64,000 nucleotides of DNA from Spiroplasma phoeniceum P40 (lineage in GTDB: Bacteria; Bacillota_I; Bacilli_A; Mycoplasmatales; Mycoplasmataceae). The stretch spans positions 1,178,001-1,242,000 of the forward strand of contig NZ_CP031088.1 of assembly GCF_003339775.1 (NCBI RefSeq). Reading direction: 5' to 3'. Below, in pieces: positions 26,594 to 36,921 of the stretch. The notes under the pieces were generated by a model. It did no database searches and had not been told where the DNA came from. It worked only from the letters and a program-made list of their open reading frames with translations. The stretch's first letter is position 1. Every line of letters starts with the position of its first letter. Made by a program: the position numbers and the translations under genes.

Positions 26594-26879
26594 TTTCTTT
26601 CCTCCTTATTGTAGTTCAGTTTTAAATAAAACAAAATATAAACTAATATTTATTTAAATTATAGTTAAAAAACCGTATTGTTATTTAAATATAACAAAAT
26701 AACATATCTACCTCAAGTAAAATTTTAAACTCTTTTTTATTTGAACAAAGGATTAAGAAAATTTATCAGAATGACTTTTAAGAGTTGCTAAAAAATTTAT
26801 ACAAAATTAATGTGCTCATTTGAGGTATATTAATTTTACTCTTTTACAATTTATTATGCAAACATTTAATATAAGTAAA

Positions 26880-27431
26880 TTAATCACGAATTACTAATTC
26901 ATTTTGAAGTTTCATTACTTTTTCTGCTCCTAAAACTCGATCAGCAATTGCTAAAGCAAAATTCATTGTTGAACCAACTGAAGCCCCAGTAATAATATGA
27001 CCATCAGTAATAGCAGCCATTTCATCATTATAAATTGCCTTTTCCATCCCTTCGATACATCCCGGATAACTAGTGGCTTCTTTATTGTCTAAAATTCCTA
27101 AATGTCCTAAAATTTGGGGTGCTGCACAAACTGCAGAAATTGTTTTTTGATCATTATTGGCTTTTAATAATCAATCTTTTAACATCTCATTTTTTGCAAG
27201 ATTATCAACACCAATGCGACCACCTGGTAAAATGAAACCATCATAATCTTCATATTTAATATCTTCAATTAATTTATCAGCCTTAATCGTAACATCATGG
27301 GATGAAACAACTTCTAATTCTTTAGTAATACTAATTAATTCTAGCTTAATGCCTCCTCGTCGTAAAACATCAGTTGTAATAATTGCTTCGCCTTCTTCAA
27401 AACCTGTTGCTAAAAACAATGCAAATTTCAT
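26880..27431 (-). CDS. DJ-1/PfpI family protein
   Basis: 183 residues, start MKFALFLATGFEEGEAIITT. The Glu of GFEEGE (residue 13-15 area) and the nucleophile elbow ISAVCAAP (Cys near 106) match the DJ-1/YajL subgroup; DGFILPGG is the other hallmark. DJ-1 proteins protect against carbonyl or oxidative damage; deglycase activity is debated. An AAAGAGG ribosome binding site fits the ATG at 27429-27431 better than the in-frame GTG three codons upstream. It is transcribed divergently from the gene at 27503 by an overlapping promoter. The 286 bases on its 3' side up to the MOLPALP gene hold no gene. Confidence 0.93.
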
Positions 27432-27450
27432 AAATAACACCTCTTTTCTC

Positions 27451-27485
27451 TTGGCAATTATAATATAATTTTATATAATTGTTAA
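27451..27485. promoter_or_regulatory. fully overlapping divergent promoters
   Basis: Plus strand: TTGGCA at 27451-27456 and TATAAT at 27474-27479, spacing 17. Minus strand: TTAACA (27485-27480) and TATAAT (27462-27457), also spacing 17. Both match the housekeeping sigma consensus. They drive the DUF192-like gene and the DJ-1 gene in opposite directions from the same 35 bases, so only one polymerase can bind at a time. Confidence 0.7.
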
Positions 27486-27502
27486 GGGGAAAGGTGTTAT
27501 AA

Positions 27503-27922
27503 ATGGGATTTTTCTCAAAAGTAGTTTATAAATTTCATCGGACAAAACATAAACTAAATAAAAAATATTATTTATTAAAAAATTGTAAAGCATTAACTGT
27601 TAATAGTATTCCACAAGACATTAATATTCATGTGATTAAAACTTTTCGGGAAAAATTCACGAGTTTAATTCAACCAAATGATATCACAATGAAAGATGGA
27701 TATTTATTACGGAAAGTAAGTGGTTTTAATAGTTTTGGAATTTTTTATCAACTTGATGTTATTTTTTGCAATAAAAATTTTGAAGTTATTCAAACAATTC
27801 AAAATTTTGGACCACAAAAAATGAGTCATTATTTTCCACAATGTTATTTTGTCTATTGTCTTGCTCCTGGAATGATTAATTTTTTAAATATTAAACCAAA
27901 CGATATTTTACGAATTATTTAA
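27503..27922 (+). CDS. DUF192-like small protein
   Basis: 139 residues, MGFFSKVVYKFHRTKHKLNK start. The second half resembles the DUF192 fold: YQLDVIFCNKNFEVIQTIQN followed by YFVYCLAPGMINFLNIKPND, i.e. a strand pair with the LDVIF element and the LxxGxxxxLxIKxxD ending. The first half is basic and lacks recognisable motifs. No signal peptide or TM. The start has AAGGGGAAAGG upstream and a good promoter at 27451-27479. Function unknown; the family call is an inference from pattern. Confidence 0.6.
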   Translation: MGFFSKVVYKFHRTKHKLNKKYYLLKNCKALTVNSIPQDINIHVIKTFREKFTSLIQPNDITMKDGYLLRKVSGFNSFGIFYQLDVIFCNKNFEVIQTIQNFGPQKMSHYFPQCYFVYCLAPGMINFLNIKPNDILRII

Positions 27923-27988
27923 TTTATCATTAATATTTTTAAAACTAAGTTATAATATAAATAATGTTATGGTTAAGGAGGAAAAACA

Positions 27989-28429
27989 ATGGCAAAAATG
28001 AAATATGCAACAATTAAAATTAATGTGACATTCCAAAAAGTAATGATTTGAATTTCTGGGTTATGATTATTTATCTTAGCAATCTTAAATTCTTTTCCAA
28101 ACGTTAATGTTAACACAAAACTTTTTGTTCACAATAATACTGGTGATAATGGTGCAATTATTTTGATTACAGCTTTCTTATTTATCTGTGTTGCAACCTT
28201 TATTCGTCATAAAATTGCTAAATTAGTTGCCGGAATTATTTTTATTACTATTGCAATTATTGGAATGATTGGTGCAATTATTACTTCAACAAAAGAAGTT
28301 TCAACATGAGTAATTGTTGTTGGTGAATTAATTGCTCTAATTGGTGCTTTGATATGATTATTAGAAGGAATTGGAGCAATTCGTGTTAATAAAACAAACA
28401 CAGCAAGTACACCAAGTAATAACAAGTAA
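27989..28429 (+). CDS. four-TM membrane protein
   Basis: 146 residues, four clear hydrophobic segments (about 18-36, 54-70, 78-97, 104-124) and short loops, ending in a polar tail NTASTPSNNK. Starts MAKMKYATIKINVTFQKVMI after a strong AAGGAGGAAAAACA. A TATAAT lies about 30 bases upstream. It ends just before the bidirectional terminator. No family recognised. Confidence 0.8.
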
Positions 28430-28436
28430 TTATTAT

Positions 28437-28472
28437 AAAAAATGTTTAACTAAATTTAGTTAAACATTTTTC
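28437..28472. terminator. strong bidirectional terminator
   Basis: Palindrome of about 14 bp per arm centred on AAATTT (AAATGTTTAACTA / TAGTTAAACATTT) flanked by A and T runs. It serves both the convergent membrane protein gene and hpf. Confidence 0.9.
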
Positions 28473-28483
28473 ATTTATGAACA

Positions 28484-28861
28484 TTATTCAAGATCAAGTT
28501 CTTCCTCTTCTGCAACAATCACTTCACTATAAAATTTTCCTAATGATTGATTTTTATTGTGACGGTCTTCTTGTTTGCCTTTAATTTTTCGTAATTGTTC
28601 TTCAACTTTATATAAACTTTGATCAACTGCCTTATAAAAATCACTATTGCGAACTTCTGATTTTAAAAAATTATTTCGCCCTCTAATATCAATTGCAGTA
28701 TGAATTACAATATTGTTTTCTTTCGTAAATTCAATGTCAACATGAACAAGATTATTTTCATTAACTTGTTGATATTTTAATAACTTATTAAAAGTATCAA
28801 CTAAATGTTGGTTCATTGCATCGGTAATAATAATATTTTTACTACGAATTTTGTATTCCAT
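28484..28861 (-). CDS. hpf: ribosome hibernation promoting factor, short form
   Basis: 125 residues. The N-terminal HPF/YfiA fold is recognisable: MEYKIRSKNIIITDAMNQHL, then VHVDIEFTKENNIVIHTAID and the basic helix DFYKAVDQSLYKVEEQLRKI that sits in the decoding centre. The C-terminal dimerisation domain of long HPF is missing, and an acidic tail EEEELDLE replaces it. ATG 28859-28861 was chosen because GAAGTGAGGCG lies 7 bases upstream; a longer in-frame start at 28903 lacks such a site. A TATAAT lies about 30 bases upstream. Confidence 0.88.
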   Translation of the reverse strand: MEYKIRSKNIIITDAMNQHLVDTFNKLLKYQQVNENNLVHVDIEFTKENNIVIHTAIDIRGRNNFLKSEVRNSDFYKAVDQSLYKVEEQLRKIKGKQEDRHNKNQSLGKFYSEVIVAEEEELDLE

Positions 28862-28957
28862 AAATATTCGCCTCACTTCTATATCATCATTATAACAAAA
28901 CAAAAGATAATTTTATGTTAAAACAAAAAAGAACAAAAGGTAAAATTAATAAAATTT

Positions 28958-29330
28958 TTAACCTTTATCATCTAATAAGAAAAAATCAATATACTCATTT
29001 GTTACTTCTTCTAATATTATTTTTTTAATTAAAACTTTGCTAGCATTAATTTTACTAATTTTTTCATTATATTGTTTAACTAATTCAACTAATGGTGCAT
29101 TAACTTCTTTTAACAATTCTTGTAATTCTAGCATTTCTTTAGTTGAATAATTTTTTTGTTCTTTAATTGTTAAATATACACTTTGTGCATTTATTTCAAC
29201 TGGATTAATAATTTTATTTAGTAGTAATATTTAAATTTAAAAAAACTAAATTATCTACATTAGTTAATTCCAATTTATCATTTAAATATAAGTTTACTTA
29301 AAATAAATATTATAATTGTTCAAAGACATA
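28958..29330 (-). pseudogene. decayed gene remnant, helical protein
   Basis: Two out-of-phase stretches of coding-like sequence: NDKLELTNVDNLVFLNLNIT (about 29300-29230), then, in another frame, NPVEINAQSVYLTIKEQKNY followed by STKEMLELQELLKEVNAPLV and a helical end at TAA 28958-28960. No start codon with a ribosome binding site is present. It resembles the strand-then-helix ending of a lipoprotein but is not identified. The 130 bases up to nadE hold nothing recognisable. Confidence 0.4.
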
Positions 29331-29465
29331 ATGTAATAATTGAATATATAACTTTGCAAATTGTAAAACTTAACTTCAAAAAAATGTTTTTTCTTTGAAA
29401 TTACTAAAATATAAAGACATTAATTCTAATTAAAAAAGTTTTACAATACTAATTGCAAAACAATT

Positions 29466-30218
29466 TTAATTTTTACTAACAGAAATTAACGAACTAAAAA
29501 TATTGGGTGGTTTTTTAGGTAATCGTCGTTTATGTTCAGAACTTTGATGTAATTGTTTAATTCGTTGTGCAATAGATGCTGGAACCGATTTTCCTTGTAA
29601 ATAATAATCTAATTGTTGATAGGTAAATCCTAATTCTTTTTCGTCAGTTTGATTAGTCCATAATCCCGCTGTTGGTGGACGTGAAATAATTTGTGATGGC
29701 ACACCTAATAGTTGTGCTGCTTGCTGAACTTCAGATTTTAGTAAGTGAATAATAGGAACTAAATCAGCAGCACCATCACCATATTTAGTAAAATATCCAA
29801 CATGTCATTCATCAGCATTATCTGTACCCAAAACCATATAATTATGGCTTTGTGCTAAAGCATATAGGGTCGTCATTCGTAACCGTGGTTTAATATTAGC
29901 GAATGCTAATTGATGTGATGGTAAAGCTAATGTTGCAATTAAATTATTATATGTTGCTGTTAAATCAACAAGATGATAATTTAATTGATGATTATTAATT
30001 AATAATTGTGCACATTCTTGATCAAAATAATCAGAATGACAGGGAATGATAACTGCTAAATGATGATTAGGAAAAGCTTGTTTTGCTAATAAACTAACAA
30101 CAGCTGAATCAATTCCACCAGATAAACCAACAATAACCCCTTCGCATTTGGATTTTGTTACTTCTGCTTTAATTCATTTTACTAAATAACTCAAATACTG
30201 TTTTAATTCTTTCATCAT
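29466..30218 (-). CDS. nadE: ammonia-dependent NAD+ synthetase
   Basis: Converts deamido-NAD to NAD with ATP and ammonia. 250 residues, without a glutaminase domain. The P-loop SGGIDSAVVS lies near residue 33; LGTDNADEWHVGYFTKYGDG and the PPTAGLW...DEKELGF motifs are the NAD synthetase hallmarks. The tail has HKRRLPKKP. ATG ATG at 30213-30218 overlaps the stop of obg by one base (TAATG), implying coupled translation. The obg-nadE pairing is common in Spiroplasma. Confidence 0.96.
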
Positions 30219-31522
30219 TATCCATCCCATTCTAATTCGTAATCAAAAATGCGAACAATATCTCCTGCTTTTGCTCCTTTTGCTAGTAATATTTCAAAAA
30301 GTTTTAAATCTTGTAATTTTTTATTAAATAATAATAGATTATCATAAGTTGTAATTGGTGTTTTATGATAAGCTTGATAAACTGCTGCCCCCGCTACTTT
30401 TCAAACACCATTGCCAAGATTAACAACTTCCACCTCTTGTTCAATTGGTGTGGTATACTTATATACTTTATATTCTTCTTCCGTTGATGTTATTTCATCT
30501 AATTGCCATAATGCTTTATTATCCTTAATTTTTGTCAAAGCTGCCCCAATTTGATTTATTAACAATGATAAATTTTGATTCATTAAACCACTAACTTCAA
30601 TAATTTCTGCAGTTGGAATTTGCGTCTTAAATTTAATTAAATTTTTTGCTGCAATCTCAAGATCCATTTTATTTGCTACAATAATTTCTGGTCGTAATTC
30701 TAATTTATAATTATATTTTTTTAATTCTGTTTTAACATTTAAATAATTTTGGTAAACATCTTCTGTTCCATAATTCCCTGACATATCTAAGACATGGACA
30801 ATCAATTTACAACGTTCAATATGGCGTAAAAAATCATGTCCTAGTCCCTTACCTGCTGCTGCGCCAGCAATTAACCCCGGTAAATCTGCAACAACAAAAC
30901 TATGGTGTTTTTGATCTTGAACCACTCCTAATTGCGGGGTTAAGGTAGTAAATGGATAATCAGCTATTTGTGGTTTAGCTTTTGAAATTTTTGCTAATAA
31001 AGTTGATTTACCAGCATTCGGTAAACCAACTAGACCAACATCAGCTAAAACTTTTAATTCACAACGAATCTCTAATGTCTCCCCTAAATCACCAGCTTCA
31101 AAGATAGTCGGTGCTTTATTTTTAGAATTTGCAAAGCGAGCATTACCACGGCCACCCTGACCACCTTTTGCTAAGACAACTTCTTGCTGATGAGTAGTAA
31201 TATCACCAATAATTTCATTTGTTTGATTATTATAAATTAATGTACCTAACGGAACTTTAATATACTTATTAATAGCATTTTTACCATGCATATTTTTAAT
31301 GCTTCCATTTTGACCATCGGTTGCTTTAATTTCTCTCTGATATTTTAAATCAAGTAATGTATTCATCCCTTCATCGCCAACAAAAATAATGCTACCACCA
31401 TTACCACCATCGCCACCCGAAGGACCACCTTTTGGCACATATAATTCACGATGAAAAGCAACGGCACCATCACCGCCTTTTCCTGAAAATAATTTAATTG
31501 TTGCAACATCAATAAATTTCAT
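30218..31522 (-). CDS. obg: Obg GTPase
   Basis: Ribosome-assembly GTPase of 434 residues. N-terminal glycine-rich Obg domain (FSGKGGDGAVAFHRE, GGPSGGDGGNGG), then the G domain with GLPNAGKSTLL (G1), the DYPFTT switch, DLPGLIAGAAAGKGLGHDFL (G3), ANKMDLE (G4) and EVSGLMNQNL (G5), then a C-terminal OCT domain reaching FDYELEWDG. AAAAGGATAC precedes the ATG. All motifs intact. Confidence 0.97.
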
Positions 31523-31928
31523 TACGTATCCTTTTCTCGTTATGTTAATTTTGTGCCATTAAAAATAATCACCATTGTCATTACATTATAAATAATTTTT
31601 ATCTACTAACAATGTTATCTTTGTTTTTCCTAGCTTAATACTTATAATTGTTTTAAAACTACTTTGTGAATTAAAAGTAACCCTTTTTATTTTTTGTTTC
31701 AATAACTTATTATAAAATTAGAAGATACTTTTAGTATATTAAAATATTTCTTGCAATAATTCTCCTTATATTAAAAAATTTATTAATTAAGTTATATAAA
31801 TTTATCTTGATAAGTAAAGAAGCCTACTTTAATTTTTTTCTTTAATTATTAAATCGTTTTTATATTTGGGCATACTATATTATAACAAAATTTAAATATT
31901 TTAGTAGTTATTTAATCTTTAAAAAAGA

Positions 31929-31953
31929 AAAAAACAATTTTAATTGTTTTTTA
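31929..31953 (-). terminator. intrinsic terminator after miaA; otherwise empty gap
   Basis: Palindrome AAAAACAATT/AATTGTTTTT with a T run on the minus strand, 22 bases beyond the miaA stop. The rest of the gap between obg and miaA (31523-31928) is AT-rich and shows no ORF, conserved RNA or repeat that I can recognise apart from the obg leader. Confidence 0.7.
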
Positions 31954-31974
31954 GAAAATGTTATTAAAAATAAA

Positions 31975-32910
31975 TTATGATTTTAAATAATTACTATTTT
32001 TAAATTCAACCATAATTTGTTGACAAAGATCATCAAACTGTGAATAAGAAAATGAATATCAATGAACATTTGTTAATTGATTTTTAAATCATGTTATTTG
32101 TTTTTTAGCATAAATTTTATTAGCTTGAACCATTGTTGCTAATGTTGCATCATATGAAAGCTCGCCTTTTAAATAACGAATAATCTCTGGACAGCCAATA
32201 ATTTTCATACTTTGTTTTGCTGAATCATAATTGCAATATTTATATGCTGCTTCAACTTCAGCAAATAAACCCCGCTCTGTTAATCATAATACCCGTTCAG
32301 ATAAATATTGATGCAGTTCTGTTTTATCTGGTAATAACCCAATAATATATGGTTCAATATATCATTCATTACGGTGATGATCATTAACTGATTTTAATGT
32401 TCCGGTTTGGAAATAGTATTCTAATGCTCGCCAAACACGTTTTCGATTATTAGGATGAACTTTATTACTCTCTTGCGGATCAATTGCTGCTAATTTTTCT
32501 CACAAAGCATAATTAGAAATATGTTCATATTCTTTTGTCTTTAATAAATCACGACCCTGGTCAGAAAATTGATAATTTTTTAATAGTGCATTAATATACA
32601 ACCCACTACCACCAACTACAATTGGAAGCTTATTTTTAGTTCATAATTGAGCTAATATTTTTCGCCCTTCTTGTTGATACATCTTAATGGAATAATTCTC
32701 CTTTAAATCAATTGTTGATAATAAATGGTGTGGAATACCAACTTGTTCAGATGGTGTTATTTTATTTGTTGCAAGATTTAACCCATTAAAAATTTGAGTA
32801 GAATCAGCATTAATACATTCCCCATTAAAACGCTGAGCCATCTTAATTGATAAATCAGTTTTACCACTTCCTGTTGGACCAACAATTAAAATAACTTTTT
32901 TCTGCACCAT
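31975..32910 (-). CDS. miaA: tRNA dimethylallyltransferase
   Basis: Adds a dimethylallyl group to A37 of tRNAs reading UNN codons. 311 residues. Motifs: P-loop [12 protein letters not shown] at residue 9, [17 protein letters not shown] (binding of prenyl donor), [12 protein letters not shown], and [20 protein letters not shown] replaces the more usual motif before the zinc-less C-terminus. GAGG lies 5 bases before the ATG. A structured RNA ending in a terminator lies 55 bases upstream (32966-33125). Confidence 0.95.
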
Positions 32911-32965
32911 CAAAACCTCACTAATCTCTTTATAAATTTTATCGGATAATTCATTTTTTTCAAAT

Positions 32966-33125
32966 TAAAAAACTAACATTCAACTGTTAGCCTTTACTTT
33001 ATTTTAAAAATAACTCTGAACCGCTTTAAGTGATTGGGTGTAGAGTTACTGATTTATATAGCGGTTAATAACCCCAAACACACCTTAACGTTATAATAAA
33101 CGTAGAAAACTGTCCTTGCGGACAA
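32966..33125 (-). ncRNA. putative structured RNA with three interleaved helices
   Basis: On the minus strand, 5' to 3': a hairpin with GCAA tetraloop (TGTCC/GGACA, 33111-33124), a hairpin ACGTT/AACGT (33087-33103), then six segments in the order a-b-c-a'-b'-c'. These are a 33072-33086 with a' 33028-33038 (UUGGG/CCCAA plus AAG.UG/CACUU), b 33060-33066 with b' 33019-33025 (AACCGCU/AGCGGUU), and c 33042-33048 with c' 33011-33017 (UAACUCU/AGAGUUA). It ends in a terminator (CTAACA/TGTTAG, 32973-32990) with six T. A TATAAT lies just upstream of the first hairpin, without a good -35. It could be a stand-alone RNA or a terminator-controlled leader of miaA. It matches no riboswitch or housekeeping RNA I know. 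Confidence 0.6.
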
Positions 33126-33175
33126 TTATATTTTATCATATTTTATTTCTTTTTAGAAAAAATGGTAAACCGCAT

Positions 33176-34192
33176 TTATTCAATTCCTAATAAATTAGAA
33201 ATTACAAAACTTCCGATTAAATAACTAGAAACTGTTCCATAGATATTTGCAACAACTAATTTAACTCCAATTTTTTGTTCAATTGGTAAAATTGGTAAGT
33301 TTTCAAAAATATTTTCGTTACTATTAACAACAGGATGGCCATCAACAAAATATTTGGTTCATTTTTCAGGATCTCAGACCGTAAAAGTTAAAGTGATTCC
33401 TGCAATATCATGACTAATAATATTTTGAATGCTTTCTTTATCGTTTTTGTTGCTATATTCTTTTCAAATATTTTTTAATTGAACATTATAATGTGTCTGC
33501 ACTTTTTGCAAGTAAGTGTTAAGTAAAACATAATAAAAAATTCCTTGATCAAATTTTGTGTTTTCATTATAATTTGCGCTAGTAGGATTTAAAGTCCATG
33601 AATGAGAATCTTTAAATCAATCTTTTACATTTTCACTACGCAGTTGGTCAACATATAATCAACGTTTTTTGTCATATAAATCTGATTTTTCTGAAATTTG
33701 ATTATCATAATAAGATACTAAAGTTTCTAAATCAGTTACTGTTTTATTTTTACTTGTTTGATCTAAATATCAATTATATTTCTCAACAACCGTTGGTCAC
33801 GGCTGACTTCTTAAATCTCGAGATGACAGTAAACTTTTTTTCATATATTCTAAACTATCTTTTGCTAAATTTTCTTCACTATGAATTTTTTTTAATTGCG
33901 ACATAGTTAGTTGCATTTGTTTTAAAATATCTTTGTTTTCAATATTAATATTCATAATATTTTCTTTTGGGAAAAAAGTTGGTTTTACTCATGTATCAAG
34001 ATTATAATCAAATAATGTGTTAACATTACTATTTTCATCCAAAACAAGACTATTAATATTTTTCTTAGTATTTTCTGAAATTTGATTATTTGAAATATAA
34101 GGTAAATCAGGGATTGGATTACATCCAATTGTGTATGTTACCGGAGCAGCTAAGATGCTAATTGCATCAAAGACACTGAACAATTTTTTCAT
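33176..34192 (-). CDS. lipoprotein
   Basis: 338 residues. Signal MKKLFSVFDAISILAAPVTY then TIGC gives the lipidated Cys at residue 24. The mature part is helical and charged: DSLEYMKKSLLSSRDLRSQP, YNWYLDQTSKNKTVTDLETL, then a C-terminal domain with a hydrophobic last segment VVANIYGTVSSYLIGSFVIS. GGAG precedes the ATG. No known enzyme motif. It is upstream of the structured RNA and on the same strand. Confidence 0.8.
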
Positions 34193-34286
34193 TCCTATTT
34201 ATCTCCTTTACCAAGAATTTCACATTTGGTATTGTGTAATTACAAATAATTAATAATATATCATTTTTATAAAAAACAAGATTAAA

Positions 34287-34697
34287 TTATCTTTTTTCTC
34301 AAATTGGGTGAACTTCGTGAACTTTCATCATTGTTGTTTTAATAATTTTATCACTTTTAATATTCATTGGTTTTTGAAACTCTTTTTTATTGTCTGTTTT
34401 GGTAACACCTTGGACTACTGCTTTTCAATCATTTAATGTTTCTCGTCGAGCTTTTGCATTTTTTCAATGCATTGCTAAACAATTATTAACTTCTAATTTA
34501 CCGCCTTTTTCTATTGGCATTAATGGTTCAATCACTCACCCAAATTCTGTTTCTTGATTTAATTCTCCCATTTTAATAAAAGCTCCTGCAATATCACGAC
34601 GATAAAGTAAATTATTACGACCACCACCACGAGCAGTATTATCTCAAATTGCACGAATTTCTGGTTCTGATAATTTTGAAAGATATTGTTTCTTCAT
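34287..34697 (-). CDS. HNH-fold-like protein lacking the catalytic His
   Basis: 136 residues, MKKQYLSKLSEPEIRAIWDN start. The middle (RRDIAGAFIKMGELNQETEF, GWVIEPLMPIEKGG, NNCLAMHWKNAKARRE) follows the pattern of a bacterial HNH group with R-D-x-x-G-A, GW-x-I-(D/E)-x-x-x-P, GG and N-x-x-x-x-H-x-x-N. The Asp-His that normally follows GW-x-I is Glu-Pro here, so nuclease activity is doubtful. The basic C-terminus (MMKVHEVHPIWEKR) could bind nucleic acid. The ATG at 34695-34697 follows AAAAAGGGGA. Family assignment is by pattern only. Confidence 0.55.
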
Positions 34698-34810
34698 AAG
34701 GTAATCCCCTTTTTAAATTAGTATTTTTTAACTAACAGGATTAATTATACACTATTTTATGTTATTTTCAATCTCTTAACAATCAGAACGATATCCTCTT
34801 TGTCAAAAAT

Positions 34811-34844
34811 AAAAAAAGATAATAAAATAAATATTATCTTTTTT
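34811..34844. terminator. bidirectional intrinsic terminator
   Basis: Stem of about 13 bp, AAAAAAGATAATA / TATTATCTTTTTT, with a 7-nt AT loop. It follows the pseudogene fragment on the minus strand. Confidence 0.75.
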
Positions 34845-34902
34845 TAAATCAAATATTTTTACAATAAAAATTTCTTTTAAATTATTTTGATATAAAATAA
34901 TC

Positions 34903-35352
34903 TTATTTTTCTATTCCGATGTCATCTGTATCTTTAACTTGCCCTACTAATTTATTTACGGCGTCTTCTTTTTCGTGTAATAACAGATTATTAGCATCAT
35001 CAAGTAATTCTTTGTATTTATTTCCTTAGTCTTTATTAACAAAAGGAACATTATCGTAAATTGGTATTTCTTGCGAACATGCTAATGTTGGTGCTACTGA
35101 TTCATTAACACTTTTTTTATTTTCTGAATTTTGTCAAAAACTAGGTGTTTGATAAGGTAAGTCTATTTGTTCAAAGTATCTACTATTTATGCATTATATT
35201 TATTAACTCATTTACATCATTAGAAATCTTACTTGATATTTTATTAGTTTCAATTTTATTAAAACCAAGTTTTTTAAAAAATTTATTAATGCTTTTTTTA
35301 ATTGATTTATAATTTTTTTTAATGCTCTTTTAATTTCTGCAGTAATTTCCAT
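34903..35352 (-). pseudogene. decayed gene, unknown protein
   Basis: Begins MEITAEIKRALKK (ATG 35350-35352), but the frame is lost in a poly-A run, then continues as NKFFKKLGFNKIETNKISSK and NDVNELINIMHK to a TAG. A second stretch carries YFEQIDLPYQTPSFWQ, VNESVAPTLACSQEIPIYD, then a TAA at VNKD, then KYKELLDDANNLLLHEKEDA to the final stop. The combination of basic coiled helices and acidic tail is seen in Spiroplasma cytoskeletal or surface proteins, but no identification is possible. Confidence 0.45.
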
Positions 35353-35526
35353 TCTGTTTTTCTTTCTTATTCAATTAAGGCAATTTATTTTAAACCATAA
35401 TACTTATTTTTTAAAATTATATACGGTTTTTATTCTATAACATTTAATTTAAATTAGCAATAGATTTTAAATTTATCATACTAGTTAAAAATCAAATTAT
35501 TGCTTTATATAAAATAATAATAAATA

Positions 35527-35550
35527 AAAAACAACTTATAAAAAGTTGAT
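35527..35550 (-). terminator. terminator of the DEAD-box helicase gene
   Basis: Hairpin CAACTT/AAGTTG followed on the minus strand by a run of T (GTTTTTTATT), 37 bases after the helicase stop. Confidence 0.7.
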
Positions 35551-35586
35551 TTATTGTCTTTATTTTTTTAAAAAAAATAAGCAAAC

Positions 35587-36921
35587 TTAAATTCGATTAA
35601 AACTAAAATTAGATTTATCAAATTTTTGTTTTTTTTGTTTTCATTTTTTATTACCTTGGGTATTAAATTTCTTTTTTGCATTAGATTGGTTCTTTTTATT
35701 ATCTAAATATGAATACTCATATTTAAAACTATTATTTTTTTGATTAAAAGTTGCTTTTTTATTACTAGAACTAATGTTTTTTGTTCCTTGTGGTTTTTGT
35801 TTTAAATCATATGTTGTAATATCTAATAACTCAATTTTTTTCTTTTGATATGCACCTAAATGTTGAATTTCTCTTAAATCATTACGTTTTGAAACAATTG
35901 ATATTGCTACACCAGTAGCACCAGCACGTGCTGTTCTTCCAATCCGATGAATATAACTTTCTCGTTCTATTGGAATATCGTAATTAATAACATAATCAAT
36001 ATTATCAATATCAATTCCTCGTGCCGCAACATCAGTGGCAACCATAACTTGTACTTTACCATCCCGAAATAAACGCATTGCCTGCGCTCGTTCATAACGA
36101 CTTTTATCACCATTAATGACACAACAAGGAATAGCATTAGTTGTTAACATTTCAGCAATTTTATTAGTAAAAACTTTTGTATTTGAAAAAATAATACTTC
36201 GTTTTGGTTGCAAATGTTTATATAATGCTATTAAAACATCTTCCTTATGATAAGACAATGCATTTACATATTGCTGTCTAATATTATTTTGTTCAATAAC
36301 ATTTTTTGTAACAACAATTTCAACAGGATTATTTTGATAGTTATTAGCAATTTCTAATACTTGTTTTGACATTGTTGCTGAAAATAATAATGTTTGATAT
36401 TGTTTAGGAGTATTTTGAAATACTTTATCAAGATCATTTTTAAATCCCATTTTTAACATTTCATCAGCTTCATCTAAAACAATTGTTTTAATTTTATCTA
36501 ATCGTAATGTTTTACGATTAATATGATCAGCAATTCGTCCCGGAGTTCCCACAATAATATTACTTTTTCGTAAAGCATAAATTTGACGTTGGATATGTGA
36601 ACCACCACAAATTAAGGTTGCATTTACACCTTCCAAGTAAGTTGCTAATTTTCGAACCTGGTCAATTATTTGGGTCGCTAATTCATGGGTTGGGCATAAA
36701 ATAATCGCTTGTGTTTGTTTTAAGTGCGTATTTAAGTTTTGTAAAATTGGCAAAATAAAAGCTACAGTTTTACCAGTTCCGGTATGACTTTTACCAATAA
36801 TATCTTGATTATTAAGAGCCACTGGAATAGCTTTTTCTTGAATTTCAGTTAGGTTAGTATAACCCATTTTAACAATCATTCGCTGTAATGCTGGGTATAA
36901 ATTTAATGTATTAAAATTCAT
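35587..36921 (-). CDS. DEAD-box RNA helicase, CshA-like
   Basis: 444 residues, a cytoplasmic RNA helicase for mRNA decay and ribosome assembly. Motifs in order: Q motif (LTEIQEKAIPVAL), I SHTGTGKT, Ia PTHELA, Ib TPGRIADH, II VLDEADEML, III SATM, IV IIFSNTKVF, V ATDVAARGIDI, VI HRIGRTARAG. The C-terminal 70 residues are Lys/Asn/Gln-rich (FNQKNNSFKYEYSYLDNKKN), like the basic tails of CshA. AAAGGAGACTAA precedes the ATG. Confidence 0.95.

Noticed and set aside
32966-33125. 4.5S (SRP) RNA or 6S RNA
   Set aside because: The SRP tetraloop and asymmetric loop are missing, and there is no long closing stem of 6S type.
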